A DNA stretch of 41,195 nucleotides, from positions 1 to 41,195 of the forward strand of contig JAAFHV010000054.1 in NCBI GenBank assembly GCA_013297655.1. Direction: 5' to 3'. Origin of the DNA: Myxococcales bacterium (lineage in GTDB: Bacteria > Myxococcota_A > Polyangia > Polyangiales > Polyangiaceae). Below are positions 29,879 through 37,283 of this stretch, in pieces. Position 1 is the first letter of the stretch. Every line of letters begins with the position of its first letter. The position numbers were made by a program, and so were the translations under genes. The notes under the pieces were generated by a model. It made no database searches. It saw only the letters and a list, made by a program, of their open reading frames with translations, and had not been told where the DNA came from.

Positions 29879-30067
29879 GCCTGTTCCGCGGGCCCTCGGG
29901 CCTCGCCTCGTGGCGGTCACGAGCGGCTCGTTTCGCGACACGACCCGGCATCGAGGGCCGTGTACGCCGTGCTGGGACGGGGGCCATAATCTTCGTTCGA
30001 GGTTGAAAAGCCCCCTCCGTTCGCCCCATCATGAAGCGGCGCCCGCCGTCGGGGCGTCCTTCACTCA

Positions 30068-31123
30068 ATGAAAGACGAACGTCTCAGGCTGCTCGTCGTC
30101 GACGACTCGGCTTACAACCGCCGTGTCATCGCCGAGATCTTCGACGGTCACCCCGACGTGGAGGTCGTGGGGAAGGCCGCCGACGGCGAAGAGGCGCTCA
30201 GGCTCGTGGGCACCCTCAAGCCCGACGTGCTCACTCTCGATCTCGAGATGCCGAAGATGGACGGGTTTACGTTCCTTCGCATCGTCATGTCGCGGTTTCC
30301 CGCGCAGGTGATCGTCGTGTCGAGCTACGCGCAGCGCGAGAACGTGTTCAAGGCGCTGGAGCTCGGGGCGCTCGATTTCGTCGCCAAGCCGAGCCAGAAC
30401 ATCGGCGACGACGCCCACAACCTGCGCGAAGAAGTGCTGCAGAAGGTGCTCCTCGTCAAGTCGATGCAGAATGCACGTAAGCGGAGCGTGCCGCCGGTCG
30501 ACGGTGCGGCATCGGTGCGTCGGATGGCGACCGAGAGCCGGCCTCCCTACGTCGCGCCGAAGCACGTCGTCGCGGTGGGCGCGAGCACGGGCGGGCCAGC
30601 GGCGCTCCTGGAGATTTTCTCGAAGCTCCGCCCTACGTCGAACGCGTCGATTTTGGTCGCGCAGCACATGCCGGACAAGTTCACGCGCACGTTCGCGGAG
30701 CGGCTCGACAAGCGCGGCGCGTTCCGTGTGACGGAGGCGACCGGCGGCGAGCTCGCGGCGCGCCGATCCGCGTTCGTGTGCCCGGGCAGCCAGTGCCTCG
30801 AGATCTCCGCCGGGGTCGACAACGAGATGAAGCTCGAGCTCGTCGCGCCCTCGCCGCAGGACGCCTACGTGCCGAGCGCGAATCGCCTCTTCGCGAGCGT
30901 GGCGAAGGTCGCGAAGGAGCGCGCGATCGCGGTCATTCTCACCGGGATGGGCGACGACGGAGTCGAGGGCGCGCGCATCGTGAAGGCCAACGGCGGCCTC
31001 GTCATCGCCGAGTCGCACGAGACCGCGGTCGTGAACGGCATGCCCGGCGCCGCGATCAAAGCGGGGGTCGTGGACGAGGTGCTCACGCTCCCGGAAATCG
31101 CCGAGCGGCTCGCGACGCTGTAG
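30068..31123 (+). CDS. cheB: CheB receptor methylesterase/glutamine deamidase
   Basis: A 351-aa response regulator fused to a methylesterase. The receiver domain has the acidic pair Asp12-Asp13 (LLVVDDSAYNRR), the phospho-acceptor Asp58 (LTLDLEMPKMDG), a Ser switch (VVSSYAQ) and Lys in FVAKPSQ. A linker of about 40 residues joins the catalytic domain with the triad Ser173 (VGASTGGPAAL), His200 (VAQHMPDKFT) and Asp296 (TGMGDDGVEGA). It removes methyl groups from chemoreceptors to adapt signalling. No cheR, receptor or cheY gene is in the window, so methylation must be supplied elsewhere. A palindrome lies in the linker-coding part. Confidence 0.96.
   Translation: MKDERLRLLVVDDSAYNRRVIAEIFDGHPDVEVVGKAADGEEALRLVGTLKPDVLTLDLEMPKMDGFTFLRIVMSRFPAQVIVVSSYAQRENVFKALELGALDFVAKPSQNIGDDAHNLREEVLQKVLLVKSMQNARKRSVPPVDGAASVRRMATESRPPYVAPKHVVAVGASTGGPAALLEIFSKLRPTSNASILVAQHMPDKFTRTFAERLDKRGAFRVTEATGGELAARRSAFVCPGSQCLEISAGVDNEMKLELVAPSPQDAYVPSANRLFASVAKVAKERAIAVILTGMGDDGVEGARIVKANGGLVIAESHETAVVNGMPGAAIKAGVVDEVLTLPEIAERLATL
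30465..30475. repeat. Dispersed palindrome, copy 13 (TGCAGAATGCA)
   Basis: A symmetric copy inside cheB, in the linker between its two domains; phase TG-CAG-AAT-GCA, flanked by GA and CGT. Confidence 0.75.
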
Positions 31124-31131
31124 AGCGTGCC

Positions 31132-31156
31132 GGCGAGGGTTTGCAAAGTCCTCGCC
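31132..31156. terminator. Hairpin between convergent genes, possible weak terminator
   Basis: GGCGAGG (31,132-31,138) and CCTCGCC (31,150-31,156) form a 7-bp stem with an 11-nt loop between cheB and the convergent metallopeptidase gene. No T-tract follows on either strand, so intrinsic termination is doubtful. Confidence 0.3.
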
Positions 31157-31191
31157 GCGGCCTGGGTGACGGCGTGTAAAATTCTCCGGAT

Positions 31192-32487
31192 TTAGTCTTG
31201 CTTTCGGCCGTTTACGGGCTTCGGGACGGCGGCCTTGGCGGTATCGATGACGTGCCGATAGCCGGCTTCGACGGGGCCCAGATCGAGGCCGTCGAGGAAC
31301 GACGTGAAGGAGAAATAGGGGAGCAAGGTCTCCCAGTCGCGGAGCCAGCGGGGGAGGAGCTTGGGGCGCGTGACGAGGCCGAGGCGATCGAGGGCGACGA
31401 GCGCCGTGATGTCGTCGAGGTCGATGCGGCCGGCCATGACGAGCTCGCACTCGTCGCGGAAGCCGCCGCGGACGAACGTGGCGAGGAACGCGTAGGTGCG
31501 GAGGAGGCCCGAGATGTAGACCGTGTCTTTCGTGAACACGCTGCCGCCGCGGACGTCGCCGCCGCGGAACAGGCGCTGCGCGTCGAGGAAGGCGTCACGT
31601 GGGGCGGCCCCCTCGCCGTCGACGAGCGCGCGGTACACGTCGAGGAAGGTGGCGCCGTCCTCCGCCATCGCGCACGTCTTCACGCGGAGAGCGAGGCGCC
31701 GTAGCCGCGGGGTGGCGAGGGCGCGATGGTAGAGCTCCGCGAACACGGCGAGGCCCTCTTGTGTTTCGGTGGTGCGCGGGCCGCCGCTCTTCAGGAAGGG
31801 CATCGCGCGCTGTGCGGCGCCGTTCTGGGCGGAGAAGGCGTGCGTCTCGATTTCGTGGCGGTAGAGGCCTTCGACCTCCCATGGGTGGAAGGTGGCGCCC
31901 TCGCGGATGCGCACGCGGGTGGCGCCGGCGATCGCCTTCGAGGTGAGCTTGGGATCGATCACGACGCGGAGCTCGAGGTTCTTTTTTCCTGCGACGCGCG
32001 ACTCGAATCGGTCGCGGAGATCTTCGGCGCCGATGTCCGGCTCGGCCTCCGGGCGCCTGCGATCCCAGCCGTGCGACGTGATCCGCGCGAGGAGGTGCTC
32101 GGCGAGCTCGAGCTTGGTCCTCCCGAGGAACGTGGTCCTCGCGCCTCCGTAAATTTCGTTCGAGACGCGACCGAGCTCGCTCGTGCCGACGCTGGAGAGG
32201 AGCCGCGCTTTGTCGATCGCGGAGGAGACCGCGCCGCGCAAGCTGACCAGGATGGGGTGGTCGCCCTCGAGCTTCTCGCGGACGGCGACGAGGCGCGCGA
32301 TTTCGTCGTCGTGGGTGTGTGCGGCGGGGGCGTACTCCACGACCGGGAGCTCCTGCTCGCCGTCCGCGAAGAAGCGCTCTTCCACTTCGCGCGGCCACGC
32401 GATCTCGTCGAGGAGCGCACCGCTCGTCGTGTCGGAGAGGGCGGCGCCGGCGAGCTCGAGGTACGTCGTAGCGGCGGTCGCGTCCAC
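31192..32487 (-). CDS. DUF1704 (QEGLA-motif, MATCAP-like) metallopeptidase
   Basis: A 431-aa member of the family annotated as flavohemoglobin expression-modulating QEGLA protein and related to the eukaryotic tyrosine carboxypeptidase MATCAP. The putative zinc site is RHEIETH (His211, Glu212, His216, an HExxxH motif), followed by the QEGLA motif TETQEGLAVFAEL with Glu244 as third ligand. Other conserved parts are ELRVVIDPKLTSKAIAG, FHPWEVEGLYRHE, DGATFLDVYRALV and a C-terminal WETLLPYFSFTSFLDGLD. The start at a GTG is supported by AGGAAGG 6 nt upstream. It lies 2 bp behind the stop of the helical gene at 32,490. Substrates of bacterial members are not established; a peptidase trimming a protein C-terminus is inferred from MATCAP. 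Confidence 0.85.
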   Translation of the reverse strand: MDATAATTYLELAGAALSDTTSGALLDEIAWPREVEERFFADGEQELPVVEYAPAAHTHDDEIARLVAVREKLEGDHPILVSLRGAVSSAIDKARLLSSVGTSELGRVSNEIYGGARTTFLGRTKLELAEHLLARITSHGWDRRRPEAEPDIGAEDLRDRFESRVAGKKNLELRVVIDPKLTSKAIAGATRVRIREGATFHPWEVEGLYRHEIETHAFSAQNGAAQRAMPFLKSGGPRTTETQEGLAVFAELYHRALATPRLRRLALRVKTCAMAEDGATFLDVYRALVDGEGAAPRDAFLDAQRLFRGGDVRGGSVFTKDTVYISGLLRTYAFLATFVRGGFRDECELVMAGRIDLDDITALVALDRLGLVTRPKLLPRWLRDWETLLPYFSFTSFLDGLDLGPVEAGYRHVIDTAKAAVPKPVNGRKQD

Positions 32488-32489
32488 GC

Positions 32490-33503
32490 TCAGCCTTCCT
32501 GATCGAGAAACTCGCCGACGATCGTGGACGACCACGCGAGGAGCACGTCGCTCGTCACGGTGCGCTCGACGAGGGGCCACGTGGCCTCCGCGAGGGCGTC
32601 GAAATCGGGCGCGTAGTCGATCCCGTAGGCGGCGCGAATGGCCTCGAGGGTCTGCTTTTCGTGTTTTGTGTAGAATGCATGAATCGCGGCGCTGACCTCG
32701 ACCGCCAGATCGGGCGACGCGGCGACGGCTTGCGCGATTTGCACGCCCGCTTCTTGGCCGAGCTTCACCGCTTCGGCGTCTGCGCCTTTGGTGAGCTCGC
32801 CGATGGGTTGGGCGTAGAGCCACGCCGCGATCGCCTTCCGGAGCTCGACGAACTTGGGCGAATCTCCCTTGTCGATCATGAGGTTGGCGGTGCGGTCGAG
32901 GGCCTTCTTCGAGAAGGCGGCGAGGAACTTCTTCATCTCGGGATCGAGGCGCTTGTCGAACTCGCCGCGAACGGCTTCGAGCGACTTCAGCACCGCGCCG
33001 GAGCCGATCGGCATCACCTTCTTCACGATCCCGGGGATGCCCCAGTCGGCGAAGAAAGGGTTCACCTTCTCGTTGAACTCTTTCAGCGCGTCGAAGAGCA
33101 CGTCCTTCATGAGGTCTTCCATCGCCTCTTGGGCGAGGATCTCGCGGACGAGCTTCGGGTTCACGAGGTTCGGGCGGGCGAGGAGGGCGTCGATGTTCGC
33201 GCGCGCGGCCGGAGGAACGTAGCTTCCGAGCGTCGCCTGGTGAGCGATCACACGCGGGTAGGTGTCGGCGTGAACGGCGGCGGCGATCTTCGCGATCGCG
33301 CGGGTGTAGAGCTCGGGCTTCTTCGCGAGCTCGACGAGGTGGAGGAGCGCGGCCTCCGGGAGCGCGTCGCCGAGCGTGCGCGCCATGAGCTCGCGGTAGC
33401 CCTTCTCGAGGTTCTCCCGCCACTCCACGCGCGCGGCGGGAGAGGTGAGGCGGGCCTTCAAAAACGCGGCAAATCGCTGCTTCTTCGCTTCGAGATCGGA
33501 CAT
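32490..33503 (-). CDS. Helical protein of unknown function coupled to the DUF1704 peptidase
   Basis: A 337-aa soluble, predominantly helical protein starting at MSDLEAKKQRFAAFLKARL. It has no signal peptide or membrane segment. Many amphipathic helices with Ala/Leu/Lys are seen, e.g. ALLHLVELAKKPELYTRAIA, ANIDALLARPNLVNPKLVRE, ILAQEAMEDLMKDVLFDALK and LMIDKGDSPKFVELRKAIAA. No catalytic or binding motif is recognised. It is upstream of, and nearly abutting, the DUF1704 metallopeptidase gene, so the two form an operon and the helical protein could be a substrate, regulator or partner of the peptidase. A dispersed palindrome lies near its 3' end, coding IHAFYTKHEK. Confidence 0.7.
   Translation of the reverse strand: MSDLEAKKQRFAAFLKARLTSPAARVEWRENLEKGYRELMARTLGDALPEAALLHLVELAKKPELYTRAIAKIAAAVHADTYPRVIAHQATLGSYVPPAARANIDALLARPNLVNPKLVREILAQEAMEDLMKDVLFDALKEFNEKVNPFFADWGIPGIVKKVMPIGSGAVLKSLEAVRGEFDKRLDPEMKKFLAAFSKKALDRTANLMIDKGDSPKFVELRKAIAAWLYAQPIGELTKGADAEAVKLGQEAGVQIAQAVAASPDLAVEVSAAIHAFYTKHEKQTLEAIRAAYGIDYAPDFDALAEATWPLVERTVTSDVLLAWSSTIVGEFLDQEG
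32669..32679. repeat. Dispersed palindrome, copy 14 (TGTAGAATGCA)
   Basis: Inside the helical partner gene, in the locally AT-rich string TTTTGTGTAGAATGCATGAA; minus-strand phase T-GCA-TTC-TAC-A. Confidence 0.75.
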
Positions 33504-33684
33504 GGGGTACCTACTGACGGCGAGTTTATAGGCCGCGCGAGGGGGGCCCGACAAGCTGTCGCCGTGTGGGTTCCGCGCGACCGGCCGATCCGAGGACGCG
33601 CAGGGCGACCGAAGCGTCGTCCTGGTCGGGGAATAAGCATGTTGAACGCACGCAACTCGCGGTCGAGCGGTCGATGGGTGCCGG

Positions 33685-34758
33685 TCAGAGCGAGCGTTTG
33701 GCGTCGCCGGGCGTGTTCTTGTGAGCCTGGATCATGCGGCGGAGAAGGGGGTTTCGCTTCACGATCGGCTGCTTCGCGAGGTGAGCGAGGAGCGGCGGAG
33801 GTGCTGCCGGGAAGCGCGCCATGCTGGTGATGAACATGGTCGTGAACGAGCTACGGCCGCACAAGATTTGGACCGCGCGAGCGTCGATCGTGCAGTTCGT
33901 GAGGAGCACGAGGCAGCGACCCTCGGTGCTCAAGAGGAGCTCGACGCGCTCTTCGGGCTGCGCGCTCGCCCAGCGGCGGTGGAGCACGGTGCGCGCCTTT
34001 TGCCTCGTGCGCTCGAGCACGTCGCGATCGATGCAGGTCTTGTAGACCTCGCCGAGGCGCTTCGGCATGAGGATGCGATGGAGGAGCGGCTCCGACACTT
34101 GCGGGTTGCGGAGGAGCCTGCGCTCGACCTGCTTGTCGCGGAGCATCGCGGCGTCGGCGGCGACGTGATCGAGGCCTTGCGGCGACCGGTGCCACACGGC
34201 GACGTAGCGGGCCTGATCGAAGCCGAAGAGCGGGTTTTTTACGAGCGCGAAGATGACACGAGGGTCGGGGTCGAGGCAGAGCGCCATCAGCTCCGGGCCT
34301 TGGGCCGTCACCGCGTAGGCGACACGATCGTCGGTGCCCATCGCGCGGAAGCGGTCTTCGTAGATCTTGCGGTAGTTGCGCTCTTGGACCTGCTGTTCGT
34401 CGTCGTCCGCGGGCTCGGGATCGTCGGAGGCCTCGAGGAGATCGTCTTCCGAGGTCTCGGAGGGGAGGGGCTCTTCCTCGTCTGGGCGGACCGACTCCCG
34501 TGGCGGTGCCGGCGTGGACGCTGGTGCGACCGAGGCGACAGGTTGTGACCCGAGGCTTCCGCCCTCCGTCTCGATGACGCCGAGGCCGGAGAGCTTGTCG
34601 ACGATGGCGTCGATGCGCTCCTCTTCGAGCCCGGTGAGCGCGACGAGATCGCGCGTGGTCGTCGGGGAGTCGACGCGCGAGAGCACGAACCCCTCCTCCG
34701 GCGTGAGGGTGAGCCGCGAGTAGTCGATCGGGGATCCCTGCGGGCGAACGCGACGCAT
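33685..34758 (-). CDS. Winged-helix plus helical-repeat protein, unknown function
   Basis: A 357-aa soluble protein. The N-terminal part has a winged-helix-like segment (LTLTPEEGFVLSRVDSPTTT, RDLVALTGLEEERIDAIVDK, LSGLGVIETEGGS), then a Pro/acidic low-complexity linker (about 75-130: PPRESVRPDEEEPLPSETSE). The C-terminal part is a run of HEAT-like helices (PDPRVIFALVKNPLFGFDQA, AAMLRDKQVERRLLRNPQVS, LHRILMPKRLGEVYKTCID). The pattern of a helix ending in NP followed by a new helix suggests variant leucine-rich or HEAT repeats. The ATG at 34,758 is preferred: the earlier GTG has its purine run directly abutting it. The gene follows the cation diffusion facilitator gene on the same strand by 19 bp, so they may be cotranscribed. 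Confidence 0.7.
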   Translation of the reverse strand: MRRVRPQGSPIDYSRLTLTPEEGFVLSRVDSPTTTRDLVALTGLEEERIDAIVDKLSGLGVIETEGGSLGSQPVASVAPASTPAPPRESVRPDEEEPLPSETSEDDLLEASDDPEPADDDEQQVQERNYRKIYEDRFRAMGTDDRVAYAVTAQGPELMALCLDPDPRVIFALVKNPLFGFDQARYVAVWHRSPQGLDHVAADAAMLRDKQVERRLLRNPQVSEPLLHRILMPKRLGEVYKTCIDRDVLERTRQKARTVLHRRWASAQPEERVELLLSTEGRCLVLLTNCTIDARAVQILCGRSSFTTMFITSMARFPAAPPPLLAHLAKQPIVKRNPLLRRMIQAHKNTPGDAKRSL

Positions 34759-34777
34759 GTTCCCGGAGAGCGTACCT

Positions 34778-35764
34778 CTATTCGTCACCCTCTTGGGCGG
34801 GCATCGGCGGCGGGGGATCCGACTTGTCGCGCTCGGCGCGATCGATGTCCGGCTCGACGAAAATCCAACGAACCTCCGGCACCCGCGCGCGAAGCTTCGC
34901 CTCGAAGCTGTTGATCACGTCGCACACTTGGCGAATCGTCAAGTCGTCGTGGAACGAAAGCTTAATGGATACGAAGACTTCGCTCGGGCCCTGCTGGAGC
35001 GTCACGCAGTTGAGGACGCGTTTCAGCTCGGGGAACTCGAGGGCCGATTTGCGCGCCGCTTCTTCGATCTCGGGGTCGGCCGCTTCGCCGAGGAGGAGTG
35101 ACTTGACCTTGGTCGCGAGGAACACGGCGACGAGGACGAGGACGAGCCCGATCGCCATGCTTCCCGCGCCGTCCCAGCGACCGTCCTTGGTGAGGTAGGC
35201 GAGGCCGAGCGCGATCATCGCCAAGGTGAGGCCGAAGACGGCGGCCGAGTTTTCGCCGAACACGACGACCAGATCGGAGTCTTTCGTCTGCCCGAGGTAG
35301 GCGAAGAACGGACGCTTGCCGCGGCGCTTGTTGAGCTCGCGAATGTTCGAGATCGTCGCGCCGCCCTCGAGCACGAGCGAGACGCCGAGGATGACCATGC
35401 CGAGCCACACGTGCTCCACCGTCTCGGGGTGAGTGACCTTCTCGTAGCCTTCGTAGATCGAGAAGAGCCCGCCGCCCGTGAAGAGCATCATCGCGACCAT
35501 GAACGACCAGAAGTAGAGCGCGCGGCCGTACCCGAGCGGGTGCGATGCGTCCGGTGGACGCTTGGCTTGGCGCACGCCGACGAGGAGGAGGATCTGGTTG
35601 CCGCAATCCGAGAACGAGTGGAGCGCCTCGGCGAGCATCGCGCCAGACTTGGTGAAGTAAGCCGCGACCGCCTTGATCGCCGCGATGAGCAGGTTCACCC
35701 CCAACGACTGGATGATGTGCCCGGTGCCGTGCTCGCCCTCTTTCTCGGATTCTTTGTCGCTCAT
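34778..35764 (-). CDS. Cation diffusion facilitator (ZnT9-like subgroup)
   Basis: A 328-aa six-helix metal/proton antiporter of the CDF family. Helices include GHIIQSLGVNLLIAAIKAVA, AMLAEALHSFSDCGNQILLL (with the site-forming His and Asp of HSFSD), LYFWSFMVAMMLFTGGGLFS, VWLGMVILGVSLVLEGGATI, FGENSAAVFGLTLAMIALGL and SMAIGLVLVLVAVFLATKV. Helix V reads ENSAAVFG instead of the canonical HxxxD, as in the SLC30A9/ZnT9 branch, so metal binding differs from FieF. A C-terminal cytoplasmic domain (LKRVLNCVTLQQGPSEVFVS, VPEVRWIFVEPD) has the ferredoxin-like fold. Zinc is the likely but unproven substrate. Confidence 0.88.
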   Translation of the reverse strand: MSDKESEKEGEHGTGHIIQSLGVNLLIAAIKAVAAYFTKSGAMLAEALHSFSDCGNQILLLVGVRQAKRPPDASHPLGYGRALYFWSFMVAMMLFTGGGLFSIYEGYEKVTHPETVEHVWLGMVILGVSLVLEGGATISNIRELNKRRGKRPFFAYLGQTKDSDLVVVFGENSAAVFGLTLAMIALGLAYLTKDGRWDGAGSMAIGLVLVLVAVFLATKVKSLLLGEAADPEIEEAARKSALEFPELKRVLNCVTLQQGPSEVFVSIKLSFHDDLTIRQVCDVINSFEAKLRARVPEVRWIFVEPDIDRAERDKSDPPPPMPAQEGDE

Positions 35765-35995
35765 AAGCGGCGCAAGTATGGAGCTTTTGGGCCGCTCTCG
35801 TCGATGCGTTTTCGATGACGCGCGATGCGGTAGCGGCGGATGTGGTCGTCGAGGGAGGCGTATGTCTCACGCGAGAGCGATCGTCAGGAGAGCGCGCGAC
35901 GCGCGAATGCTGCGGCGATTGCCGCGTGGAGCGAAGTGGCGGCGCGGCATCGCGGTAGCCTTCCTGGGGCTCGGGGGATCCTTTATGCTTCCGAG

Positions 35996-36538
35996 GTGCA
36001 AAGGCCACCCCCCCGCTTTCTTCGCGCTCTCCCTTTCGCCACCTTCCTTTTGCTCGCGGCGGCCCAGACCGGGTGCGTGAGCAAGCCAACGATGCGCCTC
36101 AACCACGCCGAGGTCTCCGGCGTTCAGCTCGCGACGTTCCCGCCGAGCCTCGGCGTCGTGATGACCGTGGTCATCGACGTGCACAACCCGAACTCGTACG
36201 ACGTCGCCATTCGCGCCGTACACGGCACCGTGTACATGGCCGAGCGCTACCCGGTGCAGGTGAACTACCAGGCCCCGGGCGATGGCCTCTGGCTGCCCTC
36301 CGACACCACCACGCCGGTGCGCGTGCCGATCGCGATCCCGGTCGAGCTCGCGATGGCGGTGCTCCGCGAGGCCTATCAGAGCCCCATCATCCCCTATCGA
36401 TTCGTCGGCAGCGCGAACGTGACCGGCACGCGCACCTTCAAGATCGAGAAGGACGACTACGCGGTCGACGAGCACGGCTCGGTCACGCGCCAGCAAATCG
36501 AAGCCATTTTGCCGAATACGCTCTTCGGCCCTCGCTGA
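35996..36538 (+). CDS. LEA14-like (WHy domain) lipoprotein
   Basis: A 180-aa lipoprotein. A probable GTG start gives VQRPPPRFLRALPFATFLLL with lipobox QTGC (Cys about 27). The mature part is a single LEA_2/WHy-type beta sandwich: MRLNHAEVSGVQLATFPPSL, VVMTVVIDVHNPNSYDVAIR, the hallmark NPN, VHGTVYMAERYPVQVNYQAP, TPVRVPIAIPVELAMAVLRE, and PYRFVGSANVTGTRTFKIEK. These proteins occur in desiccation- and stress-linked contexts; the bacterial function is not established. The start is uncertain, since the frame is open for another 150 bp upstream but lacks a signal there. The 231 bp upstream of this start hold no other recognised gene. Confidence 0.8.
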   Translation: MQRPPPRFLRALPFATFLLLAAAQTGCVSKPTMRLNHAEVSGVQLATFPPSLGVVMTVVIDVHNPNSYDVAIRAVHGTVYMAERYPVQVNYQAPGDGLWLPSDTTTPVRVPIAIPVELAMAVLREAYQSPIIPYRFVGSANVTGTRTFKIEKDDYAVDEHGSVTRQQIEAILPNTLFGPR

Positions 36539-36575
36539 GGAAATTCGTAGCGAAGGAGGTCACGAACCGCGAGGC

Positions 36576-37196
36576 GTGGACGACGACGTGGAGATGCACA
36601 TCTCTCGTCGTCATGCGATCGCGGCGGCCCTCGCCTTCGGCTTTTCGTCTTCGTCTGCCCCGGCGCGCGGCGACGCGGTCGCGCCCGTGCTCTCCGAGCG
36701 CCTCAAGAATCCGAAGCTTCGCAGCCCGCTCCCCGGGGGCGTGATGGCCGGATACGCGGGAGATACGGGCCTCGACATCGGCGGCGCTTCGCTCTCCGTG
36801 CATGCCATAGCGGACGGCACACTCGACTACGCCGAGCGCGGGCACACGCGATGGACCGGCCCGCGCGACACCGCGATGAGCGTGCGCCTCGCTCTCGACG
36901 AGCCGATCCCTTGGGGCAAGCACAAGGTGACGCATGTGTACTACACGCATATGGCGCGCCTCGATTTGCAGAAGGCCGAGGGCGAAGCGAAGGTGATCCG
37001 CGTCGCCGCTGGTCAGCGCCTCGGCACATCGGGCACCGCGAACGGGATCCCGCACCTCCACCTCGGGCTCTTGTGCGACGGCCAAGTCGAACAAGACTCG
37101 TGGGAGTTCATCTTGCGCGAGAACGAGGTGCGCAAGCTGCTCGGCGGTTACGCGAACGGCGAGAGGCTCGCGCCGCTCGTCGCGAGGACCACGTAA
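36576..37196 (+). CDS. Exported M23/LytM-like protein with altered metal site
   Basis: A 206-aa protein with a Tat-like signal (SRRHAIAAALAFGFSSSSAP). The mature region follows the LytM/M23 peptidase layout: LRSPLPGGVMAGYAGDTGLDIGG, VHAIADGTLDYAERG, VTHVYYTHMARL, AAGQRLGTSGTANGIPHLHLGL. The HxH pair (HLH), the YTH His and the Asp of GLD are present, but the first zinc ligand His of HxGxD is Asp (DTGLD). The enzyme may have changed metal chemistry or be a non-catalytic peptidoglycan binder or regulator. The first GTG (36,576) and an ATG at 36,594 are both possible starts. It follows the LEA14-like gene by 37 bp and may share its transcript. Confidence 0.75.
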   Translation: MDDDVEMHISRRHAIAAALAFGFSSSSAPARGDAVAPVLSERLKNPKLRSPLPGGVMAGYAGDTGLDIGGASLSVHAIADGTLDYAERGHTRWTGPRDTAMSVRLALDEPIPWGKHKVTHVYYTHMARLDLQKAEGEAKVIRVAAGQRLGTSGTANGIPHLHLGLLCDGQVEQDSWEFILRENEVRKLLGGYANGERLAPLVARTT

Positions 37197-37283
37197 GTCC
37201 TTCGCCGGGCCGTGGTTTTTCACCCTCGAACGCGTTGTCACAGGAACGACACATCGGCCTAGTACGAGCGTCGCCCCGGAAGT

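Noticed and set aside
31192-33423. A 743-codon open frame on the minus strand.
   Set aside because: Its first 312 codons are an Arg-rich shadow of the helical gene at 32,490. A GTG at 32,487 with AGGAAGG upstream is the real start.
36221-36236. Palindrome-like CCGTACACGGCACCGTGTACATGG in the LEA14-like gene.
   Set aside because: It contains TACA and TGTA but with the wrong order and spacing for the TGYANNNTRCA family.
37235-37265. A TTGTCA-based promoter for the pyr operon.
   Set aside because: A -35-like TTGTCA is present, but no convincing -10 sits at 16-18 bp, so it was not annotated.
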